From Membranipora membranacea (taxonomy: Eukaryota > Bryozoa > Gymnolaemata > Cheilostomatida > Membraniporidae), in the NCBI GenBank assembly GCA_914767715.1, contig OU612065.1, positions 35,280,001-35,340,000 on the forward strand: a stretch of 60,000 nucleotides of DNA, in the 5' to 3' direction. The notes beneath the pieces were generated by a model. The model saw only the letters and a list, made by a program, of their open reading frames with translations, made no database searches and was not told the DNA's origin. Numbering within the stretch: position 1 is the stretch's first letter; each line of letters begins with the position of its first letter. Shown in pieces: positions 36,401 through 48,400 of the stretch. Made by a program: the position numbers and the translations under genes.

Positions 36401-39400
36401 ATTAAAAGCTTTTTTTATTGTCGTTCTTTAGCAGAATAATAAAAAAAAAGATACGTATGTTGATTTTGACATTTCAATAACTGCATGAGGGGCTAAATTT
36501 TGAGGTTGGCTATGGCTGATAGATTTATTGATCCAGTGAGATCAAGTTTGTAGGTCATTCTCAGCTTACCATCCCTGCTTCTTGTTATAGCACTTATATT
36601 CATGCCTTGTACTCCAGAGCAATCCTTACACTTCTTTATTTTTCTGATGAATGGCTTTCCTCTGATATCAACCTGAAAATTCCATTATAAAAGACGTATT
36701 CTCAGTTTTTCTGAAGATTAAATAAGTCAAATATTTTATAGTTTGATTGCCTGACACATATTATCATATGAATTTCTTACATATAACTACCCTGTCTTGA
36801 CAAGCTGTTGTCCTCTATGAAAACCGGGTTTTGTCCCCTCCCGCCCACCGAGCAAAGCTTGTCAAGACAGGCTAGCATATAACATAACAACAAGCTGGAC
36901 GTTATGCCCTGTGTAGACTGACCTTCCAGCTGTAGTACCCATCACCGTTGAATTGATCCGCGTTGAGGAGACCGCTGTACACTCCATCCCACTTTGTAGA
37001 ATCAGCTCCTTGATAAAAACAAATAATCTACTGAGTGGAATTGTTGAACTGCCTGAAGCACAAATCTGTACCTGTTATAACAGTCGTCATATAATTTTGA
37101 TCGGCCCATGGCAGCATCAATACCCTCTACAGACGGTGAGACTCGATGAGGAAGCTGACACAAAGCAACCCATTGTTCATAGTGTTGAGCAGTGAGGGGT
37201 TCTGACAGAAGATTGGACTTGACTTTAACATTTATCTATCCTTCTTCACTGCATATATCATAGGTTGTAAGTTTCACAGCCTTTTAATCGAATATAATGG
37301 TCCAAAAAAAGGAATGCCAATGTTGGATAACCTAACGTCTTTGTGGTCACACAGTGTCATAAGCATACACTGCGGATACCAAAGTCACTGCTCTCCTTCG
37401 TTCATGCATCTGTGAAGAAAATAGGATGACGTGTGCTAGTAAAACAAGCAAGGTTGATGGGTGATGACGTAAGTGAGTGAGTGAGTGAGTAATGTGACTT
37501 TCTTTGAACAGTTAAATTAGTTCTGAGAGCTTGGCACGTACCTGCCCCATTGTCACGCAATCTGACGCCTACCGTAGCGCTATTTGGTAAAGTGACAGTT
37601 ACTTTCACCTTCAAACGAGACACAGGGACAACTCCTTTCATAATTGTCACGTAAAACTTGAGCTGTGAGAAGCAAAAACGGAAATAAAATAAGGGTAGGT
37701 TAAAAATGAAGAATGTAAAATCGCTACCATTCTGTGTGGCTTGTCAATTGAAATGAATCTTTTTTGGAGCTTGGTTTATCAGTGTGGTTAAAATCTTGGT
37801 TTCGAATCACAAGGTCTGTCTCAGCTCAAAAACCGGTAAGTGATGACCTCCTTGCAGTCCTCTCTTCGAATAACAGTCAGTACATTCCCAAGTTTGGAGG
37901 TAATATGAAAATAAAAACCTAAAAAACCAACCTGGGTGTGGTCATGGAACTTGATGTTTTGTGAGTCCGATTTAGCATCAATATTGATTGGAGTCTCATC
38001 TTCAACAGGTTTAGATGTTACAGTAAGAGACACATCAGACTGTCCTCCCGGATTATGCGTCGACATTGTGTATGCAACTTCGCCATTCTAAACGCAGCCG
38101 ATCTTAGTATTATGATAGAGTAGATATGAAAACAAAACCATTGGGAGTACAATGTTATATAAAATTAACGGCATATGAAAGTATATATCAAAACATAAAA
38201 GAGTGATTAGAGTAATTATTGTAAGTAAACATCAGTTTTCTTTTTTTAAATGTGGAGGCCTTCATCAGTACTATGATTATTGGATGGAGTACACACGGGT
38301 CAATCAATTCAAAGAAACTATTTGATATTCCAATGTAGTCACAGCAGTTCCATTTATATCAGCGATGATTCTCTTTTCGGCTGTATTAGGCGTGATCGTT
38401 ATTTTTGTAGAGTTATCCACCATGTTTACTTCGACTTTAACATCAGCCGAGTAGGTGAATGATAGTCGAGTGTCTTGTATACTATTGTCTATGTATAAAG
38501 TCCTAGTCAGGGTCGGTACATCAGCACTGAGTGTGAGTTTTTCGTTAGCCAGCTGAAAACAGTTATAGAAACTATGCTGAGATGTTGAGAAGAAATCACC
38601 ATACATTGACCGTTGAAAAGTCTATGTCTCATAACCCCCGGTGACTCTTACTGGTAGTCTCAAGATATGCTCAGGTAGTATTTGGATCTTTCTGAATGAA
38701 TACCATGGCATGGCTCCTCGATACCAGTAATGATGGTATCCTGCCGTTGTTAGATTTGCAAAACTCACAGTGACCAGTGAATCGTCTGAACTGATCAAAG
38801 CAGATCTTAGGGCGCCAAGTGAATCTTTATCCCCTGCAAAGTAGCTCTGGCCTCCTGTTGCTTTTGCAAGACTGACTAGAACAGCATCTGCATTTTGACT
38901 GAAATAAAAAATATCGTGTCTTCTTTTGAGGCTCAAAACTTAACAGTTTGTCAAACATCTATCTGCTAAAGGCTACAAATTCTGGCTTGCACCATATGAG
39001 TAACAAACACATCAGGTTTTAGCATGTGGTTTATCTCTGAGGGAGATCTCCATATGATATTGTTTTAAAGCAATGTGAGTTGCATCACTAGAGGAAGCAT
39101 AGTTGTATTTGGATAAATGCTGCAGTAGATTTATGAAAATACTTGCTCGTAAGCGATAGTGTCCACAATGATCCCATCGGTAACGATGCTTGGCAGCACT
39201 GAGGTAACCATTGGACTCGAAGTCTCTTGCCCATCACTCAAGACTAATATGTGGGTTCCAGCTGGCTTGGAGTCTGTGTAAGCGTTCAGCATCTAGTTCA
39301 AACAAAAGCAAAAACAATTTGAGACTAAATCCCGTTGTTAATGTCATACATGTTTCTTATGCCATTAAAAACATAAATTATAGGTTTGTGTCTACTCAGT

Positions 39401-42400
39401 TATTTAAAGTCAAAAATGCTCAGTTGTAGTTATCTCCTCCTTACTTTTCCAAAAGCTATCTCCTTCCTACAGTTTTTAATTCAGAATAACCACATTTGGT
39501 CACCTAGATCGTTATTCAATCAGCTAACTATTCATTTATCTCTTCCTGCAAAAAACTCCAAATCTGACAAAAAATCTCCAAGTTCGTGTTTTTCTGTTTG
39601 GGCAGAACTACACTTCGACATGGTAACTCACAGAGATCTGGTTTTTTTTGGAGCATCAGTTCATCACATTATCTAAATGAGCTTTTGAGGGCATGTTTGA
39701 AATATTTTTTTGACATATTTAAAATTGCGATTTACTTTTTCATTACGGTGTTTATTTCATCCATCAGTGCAGTGGCAATGTTGCGCAAGGCAGTGCAAAG
39801 AGCCTATATATTTGTAGTTTCTATGCCATTGTGTACAGTTTCAAACAAATTCTAATTGCCTTTTATCAAAGGAGTGGAGCAATTTACAAATGACAATGGA
39901 GATGCTATACTGAACTTAAACAAAAGAATATTTCTGTTGGTTGATATAAGTTTTCAGTATAGATCGTGGTGACCCATCAGTCACCCATCAATTTCTATCA
40001 GAATGACTATAGACCTCAAAATAATCAATATTATTAATATTCCGAAACATGGTTTGGATTTGGCTTTTTCAGTGGATAATGTTCGATGATAGCATTATTT
40101 CAAACTACACCCAAATGTTTGAGCTTAAATTTTACTCGAATGTCATCCCAATATTTTTATTATTGAAAAACACTAATGTAACTATGCTGGATGCGTATAG
40201 GATTATGATAACTGTGTGTCTGGAGGGCTCACCCTTAATAACACACATGATATTCTATGTGAAATATTCTGCTGCATTTTCAGTGAGCTGGTTTCTGTAT
40301 GTTCGACCTTGGTGTATCTATCACCATTAAGGAATTGCAGTCCTGAAATAACCATTGACAGCATTCATGTTACGGTTGAATTTGTACATTTGTTTAAAAA
40401 TCGTGCCCTGGGACTGCATCTATACTGCAACAAGTTATAATGTTGTTACTTTTGAGGATTCGGTTAGCCAAACAGGTGGGCTGCCTCAATAAACAACAAA
40501 TCTGAGATGGCCTCCAAACAAAATTGGAAGCAATTCTTCACGCAGTGCATTGAAACGATCCAAGTACAATTGAGACCTCTGCTGGATGAAGATATCAGTT
40601 AGAGCAATTACAGACATTGTTTTCTCAGAGTAAATTTTTTAATCCCTCAAGAAAATCTTATTTGTAAACAACCAGTGTATTGCAGTCTCTGTGTTTCATT
40701 ACAGGGAAAGAATTTGTTACTGTTGTGCCTTGTTTATCTTTTCCAAAGGATTTAAAGGCAATGTAATTCTAGAATATCAAAACCTGAGGATTACCTTTGT
40801 GTCTCAAGACTTGATGCTTCTTATGATATTTATGTATTATAGCATTATTACATCAGATTAAAATTGAAGGTTGAATTAAATCAGATGTCTTGTCGCAAGC
40901 AACATCCTGGAGCATAGGCGGCAAAATTTGTTGCCTTAGTGGCCAGGCCGCAATATGTGCGCCAGGTTGCTCTCTGTTTGCAGGCAGGTCGGAGCACACC
41001 TGGGTTCCAACCATAGCCCAGTGCTAGACAATTTGTAATCCTGCTCAGTCCAAATATATTTTCCAACCAGCATTCCAAGCCCGAAACCCCAGTTCTGATA
41101 CAAAAAATTTAGCCCATATTGGGTGCCCCGTTTTTTTATACCAATTTTATTGCATCTAAAATATCATATCAGATTATGTTGAATCAATAGGCTGTAGTGG
41201 CTGGCTACTCATATATTTACATTTTTGCAATCGACCATGACACCTTGTCGACATTCAATTATCCACACTCTCTTTACTCAACAAAAACATGGTCCATGCT
41301 TCCAAAAAGTTATACAATGTTGCAATTACTTCACTCTTGGTTAGCCGGGTAAACCTTCTTCCGGGAGTTATTGCACAATCAAGTAGAGGGTGCCCTGGGA
41401 CTGTATCTATACTGCAACAAGTTATAATGTCGTTACTTTTGAGGATTCGGTTAGCCAAACAGATGGGCTGCCTCAATAAACAACAAATCTGAGATGGCCT
41501 CCAAACAAAATCTGAAGCAATTCTCCATGCGGTGCATTGAAACGATCCAAGTACAATTGAGACCTAAGCTGGATGAAGATATCAGTTAGAGCAATTACAG
41601 ACATTGTTTTCTCACAGTAAATTTTCTAATCCCTCAAGAAAATCTTATTTGTAAACAACCAGTTGTATTGCGGTCTCTGTGTTTCATTACAGGGAAAGAA
41701 TTTGTTACTGTTGTGCCTTGTTTATCTTTTCCAAATTAAAGGCAATGTAATATTAGAATATCAAAACCTGAGGATAACCTTTGTGTCTCAAGACTGATTA
41801 AAATTGAAGGTTGATTTAAATCAGATGTCTTGTCACAAGCCACATCCCGGAGCATAGGCGGCGAAATTCGTTGCCTTAGTGGCCAGGCCACAATATCTGC
41901 GCCAGGTTGCTCTCTGTTTGCAGGCAGGTCGGCGCACACCTGGGTGCCAACCAAAGCCCAGTAGACGATGGACTGCAGACACATTTGATATGAGGCCCTT
42001 TCGATAAATTTAAGGTTCAATGATTGCACAGACCAAGGGTACATTGTGGCAGCATCATTCAACGATTGTAATAGTTAATCCTATTGTAAAAACTGCCACA
42101 ATACTGCCTTCCTAGCTATACCCACCGTATCAATTTAGCTAGGATAGTTAGGTGTAATTTAAGCATAAAACTTCATGTCTAATTGTGGAGTGAGGCTGTA
42201 CAAAGAGAAATTTTTACGGGAGAGCCTGCATATTCTATTTTTTACTGTAATCAAGAACTTTGAATTCAGTTCATTCTCCAGAACCCTATAATTGTGACAA
42301 ATAGATGAAAGGAGTTTTTGGCATCAAGCTTCCCATAACTTTCCCCTTGATGCAAAGCTCGCAGGTACCTTGACCAAGGAGTAAAAAACTCTTTCCTTGA

Positions 42401-45400
42401 CTATTGTTAAAAAATTTACTCTGAATCCCTTTACTCTGTGAAGCAGTCTATCCACATGCTTGAAACTAAAATGTTTTACACAGATAGATAGATGGGGTGA
42501 TAACTCTATACTGCAAATGAGCCACCAAATTTCAACAATAAGAGAAGACAACTTCTTAGCCCAAGATTTGCCCAAATTGACTTTAATGAACTGAGTAGAG
42601 GTTGATGAAGCATAAAATAAGCACATCTCTACTTTCTCCAGTTTTCACATACATGTACAGATATACCTATATATTACAAACAACTTCATTTAGCCGATGA
42701 AATTATATCATCATATCTGGACCACGAAATTTCACCTCAAACAGTTTTCCCAGCAAACGGTGAACATTGGGATAATGTTTTGCATATAAATTTCCTTAAT
42801 ATTACAATCTGTTAACATTTGGCTAACATTGTGTAAAAATGATAAGCTTTGGTTATTGTCTAATAGGTTACGGAATGGTAATCACAATGTTCAGATTCTG
42901 TTATAGCAGAATCTTCAGATATGAGTATTTGTCAAATTTTATTTTTAATGTGATGATAATTTCTTTATGTAATGACAAGAAAACAGCTCATAATTAGCAC
43001 TTGAATAATGTTATGATAATGCTAACAAATAGCATTTGATTGTAACAATGTTGAGGTGTCAAAATATGTGGGTTGGATTTATCTCACCTGCTGACATTTT
43101 TGTAGGCCAGCTCCAATACTGGATCCACCGCTTGCATGAGTTGGTACAGCTCCCAAAAGTGATGTCCTTGTTGGCATGCCCTCTATTTTAGTCATAGAAG
43201 CTTGAGTGCTTGCTGAATTTGGAAATGTGACAATTCCAAGAGATGCTCCATTCTCAGCATAATTTGATATATAATCTCGTACAGTTGTACCAAGATTCTG
43301 TATTCGTTCACCCTAGAAGATAGAAGACAGTGATTTCATATTAGTCCCGTTCCCAATTCAATTCTCTGAATAGCACCACATATTCAAGTCAAACAGGAAT
43401 GTGTAGTGATAAGGTGATGATTTTATTTTATCAATATAACTGCAGGTCTAATGATCGCAGCAAGCTTGAATCAACGAGCGCAAAGGCTATCAGCTCTCAG
43501 CCTTCCCACTAAATATTACTCCCTGGCTGCAGCAAAATGCATTGAATTAATATCAGTGTTCATAACTCTTTGCTATCGTTAATGTTATTACTAGGAGTTA
43601 TGCCCTCTTTGGGAATGAAAAGATAACTTGAAAAACCATTTTCTTCAAGAATACTTTGTTGACATCAACAGACTGAAGACTGGTTGAACACTTACCCTCA
43701 TGCTTCCAGACACATCGAGTGAGAGGCAGACCATATTGGTATTATTGACTTGCTTCTGCTGCACTATGGTGAAGGTTGTTTGAGGCACTTTGCTTTTATT
43801 CGATGGTTTTGAGGCTGAAACAGTGTAAGATTTTGACAAAGAAAAGTTGGGTACCATTCTAAATAGTCACAGTATAATGCAAGCGAGCAGAATTCCACGT
43901 GTGCCAAAATTCGCGGCCAAACAAACATGCCTCGTTACATTTGGTCCCCTTGTGACTTCAAGGTGGAAGAACCTCGCCTGACAATCCCCACGGCCTATAG
44001 CCAGTGACGCCATATATGTATCATCTATCTAGTGGTTTTTTCCTTCACAAAAAAGTGTTCTTAAATTTCGATTAGTTTCTTGGTGCAATAGCCAGACTTA
44101 TGTGTTGATAATTTACCAATGTAATTCAAAATAAGAATAGAGAGGGTACTTATTTCCATCCATTGCATTTCATATGAACATAACTCAAAGACATATACAG
44201 CATTGATATAGAATAAACATATATATATATATATATATATATATGTTAACTCCAGCGGGAGGCAGTATGAATATATGATCACTAATCCTCGGATTGATTT
44301 TAGATGATGCACATACGACCAGATGTATGTTAGATAGTGATTCACGCAGAGTACTTACAAAAGTCATTATGCCTTGACATAACCTCCCAGGAGCTTCTTT
44401 GGTTACATTTCTTATTCTGTTGGTTAGGAGACTCAGTGTCATGAAGGTGATCATTACTTCTCAAAGCACCTGTTTTGAACCACCCGAGTTTGTCAACACC
44501 TCCGTTGCAGAACTGTGTTACCTGCAGTAACAAGGTGGATAAACTCACAAATGTTTCAATCAATTGTATTCAAAGATGATGCAGGCTTCAAATTTTCTTC
44601 ATTATAAGGCTAGAGCCATGTTAAATAAGTTGCCATATTTCCTATAAAAAAATTGTATGTATGTTGGTTTAATATTAGTGTCATCATCATCAACTTACAA
44701 CAACACCATATCTTTCCTGGCTCAGCAAAAAACGGGAGATATCCACGAGTAGAAATCAAATGAGCCTATCCTACGGCCTGTGAGAACAATTGACGGTATG
44801 ATCTGTCACTAAACAAGGCAAAGTACGGTAAAACTGCTACATGCACTAAGACAAGACATAAGAACAAGGAATAAAATAATCTTTTGTCTACTTTTTTACC
44901 CCTGGTAGAAACTCTGCATACATCAGAGAAGCAGTATTCTTCTGGCTTCCATCAAGCTCAAATATACAGTTCACAGGAAGGCCAGTGTTTCCATCCACAC
45001 TGCAGCCTTTATTTGGATCGCTTGAATCATGTATTCGTCCTTTGATGTCTTTTGGGCATCTAAAAAGACGATGGAAACTATATCAGGTATAATATAAAAT
45101 CTAAATAGTAAACACCTCGACGTTGGCAATAAGGATAATGATTAACTTATCCCTTGAAAGATGAATCAAAATAACACACAAGAACTAACCCGGTTGGCTT
45201 TGGAATACTGCCAGATGCATAGAATAATGGATCGCTTCCCTTCGGGCTTTCATCAAATAGTCCCCATCTAAGGTGAGCCCATTCCCGCACCATTCTTTCC
45301 TCTGTATATAAGAACAAATTGAATCTTGACTCGATTTATAGAAAGGTGGAACTATCTATATTTTCAGCATGAATGTCAGCAATAAAGTTTATGGAAGTCA

Positions 45401-48400
45401 AGGCAGCAATAGTAAGTAGGCATCAAGTAGGGCTTCATGAGTTGTCTTGTCACAACAAACAAGTAGGCAACTCCTGAAAATTATGTCCGAATAATATTTT
45501 CAATTTTATGGAATACTTTGATTCTACCTCAACCAGATTTACATGGCTGTGTGACCATGGCAGTTAAACCAATATTAAGTCATAGCATAGCCTAACCTTT
45601 TGCGCCATATATAATTTCTAGATATTCACGATCAACCTCTTTTGCAATCAGTGTGTCAAACTCTTCACTCATTTTACTGATAGGGTTGTTTGCATTCATA
45701 GCTCTCTGCACCTCTCTCACTGATGCCACAATCCAGTTATCATAAATACCTACTGCTACTTCCTTCAGCACACATCTGACCACTCTCTTAGGTATGCCTT
45801 TGAGAACTTGCCCACATTTGCCTGCTCCTGCAACTGCATTGAGTATCAGTCGTCCTTTCAGTATAACTTGTTCGATCACTGTCAAAGCAAGTCAAGCAAG
45901 TTGAGGTTAAAGACGGTTCTGCATAATGCTCAATTGGTTGCATCATGCTCTGGTTGTGGTCTAAGTTACAAAGTTATGGCCGATGTATATAAGAGTGGTA
46001 TTTATAGCAAAAGCTCACGTGTTTTTGCAGAATATGTGGCATTCGTTATTCCACAATATTTGAAATCCTCTTCTGTGAAGAACCCAAGCACGCATTTCTC
46101 TGGGGCATTCCCGGCTAATTTGGAGACTTCTTCAGCTATTTTCCTGATGTCGAAATCAAGACTAAGTTCTCTCCCTACTTTGCTGTTGTGTAAGTGGATG
46201 AGACGACGGCCCAGCGTTTTGTCAATCTTCTGTTTTTGCCTCTCAACTCTCCAAACCTCAAAGCTGTCTGTAACTTCCTTTGAGTGTGAGAACCCGATGA
46301 TTTGCTCCATCAGAAAACTCCACAGAGTCTGCTGAAACATGTCACCTGCCAGCTCTATCAAAAAATTAACTCTTATATTCACTGATTGTGACAAGATGAT
46401 GATTTGTGGCAGAACCCTAATAGGGAATCTAACAATATTCCCACAATGCAAGTCTACCCTTGAATGAAAACCATTACCTCTACCCATACAATTCAATGCC
46501 TCTACCCTAAAGCAGTTAAGTATTCACAGGAGCTAAATTTAAGCCTAGCTTATTCAACAATATACAGAAGGTGAGTTCATTTTATATACCCTCTTTATTT
46601 TATATAGGGTCCCTCCTCAGCTGGATCTAATAAAGTGCTAGCTGAACTTCTGTCATCCCCAAAATAGCTAAACTTAACTCATAACATTTACTCATCGATG
46701 GTATAGATAAATTATTCACCTTCACCATCCATCCATCCACCACCATCCTCTCACTTCTAACCAACATTCCTAATTGTAATGCTATGGTTCTATCATCCGT
46801 AATTGTTATGTACCTACTTACCATCAGAACGGTAGAGCTCGTATCGTTTCTCCATAGCTGTCAGGTAGAAGACCAGCCCGGGAATGTTCTTTGGAGAACT
46901 GAGGATCTTCTCAACATAACTGAACACACTACTCTCAAATGGATCAAAGTCATAAGCTGCATAGTGATCTGAAATAAGTGACCGCATCAAAAAGTTGTTG
47001 GCGTGAGAATATGTTTATGTTGAACCCTCTTTAAATTACATGCTAAACCAGTGATCACTTTTCTTTCACGTAATTTTTCAGGCCGTCTAAAGAATGTGGG
47101 AGCCTTTTCTTAGAATATTAATGCTGACTCTGATACCGAAGTGTTTCGGGCTTTCATCAAATAGTCCCCATCTAAGGTGAGCCCATTCCCGCACCATTCT
47201 TTTCTCTGTATATAAGAACAAATTGAATCTTGACTCGATTTATAGAAAGGTGGAATTATCTATATTTTCAGCATGAATGTCAGCAATAAAGTTTATGGAA
47301 GTCAAGGCAGCAATAGTAAGTAGGCATCAAGTAGGGCTTCATGAGTTGTCTTGTCACAACAAACAAGTAGGCAACTCCTGAAAATTATGTCTGAATAATA
47401 TTTTCAATTTCATGGAATAGTTTGATTCTACCTCAACCAGATTTACATGGCTGTGTGACCATGGCAGTTAAACCAATATTAAATCATAGCATAGCCTAAC
47501 CTTTTGCGCCATATATAATTTCAAGATATTCACGATCAACCTCTTTTGCAATCAGTGTGTCAAACTCTTCACTCATTTTACTGATAGGGTTGTTTGCATT
47601 CATAGCTCTCTGCACCTCTCTCACTGATGTCTCAATCCAGCTATCATAAAGACCTACTGCCACTTCCTTCAGCACACATCTGACCACTCTCTTAGGTATG
47701 CTTTTGAGAACTTGGGCACATTTGCCTGCTCCTGCAGCTGTATTGAGAATCCGTCGTCCATTCAGTATAACTTGTTCGATCACTGTCAAAACAAGTCAAG
47801 CAGGTTGAGGTTAAAGACGGTACTGCATAATACTCAATTTGTTGCATAATGCTCTGGTTGCGGTCTAAGTTACAAAGTTATGGCAAATATATATAAGAGT
47901 GGTATTTTTAGCAAAAGCTCACGTGTTTTTGCAGAATATGTGGCATTCGTTATTCCGCAATATTTGAAATCCTCTTCTGTGAAGAACCCACGCACGCATT
48001 TCTCTGGGGCATTCCCGGATAATTTGGAGACTTTATCAGCTATTTTCCTGATGTCGTAATCAAGACTAAGTTCTCTCCCTACTTTGCTGTTGTGTAAGTG
48101 GATGAGACGACGGCCCAGCGTTTGGTCAATCTTCTGTTTTTGCCTCTCAACTCTCCAAACCTCAAAGCTGTCTGTAACTTCCTTTGAGTGTGAGAACCCG
48201 ATGATTTGCTCCATCAGAAAACTCCACAAAGTCTGCTGAAACATGTCACCTGCCAGCTCTATCAAAAAATTAACTCTTATATTCACTGATTGTGACAAGA
48301 TGATGATTTGTGGCAGAACCCTAATAGGGAATCTAACAATATTCCCACAATGCAAGTCTACCCTTGAATGAAAACCATTACCTCTACCCATACAATTCAA

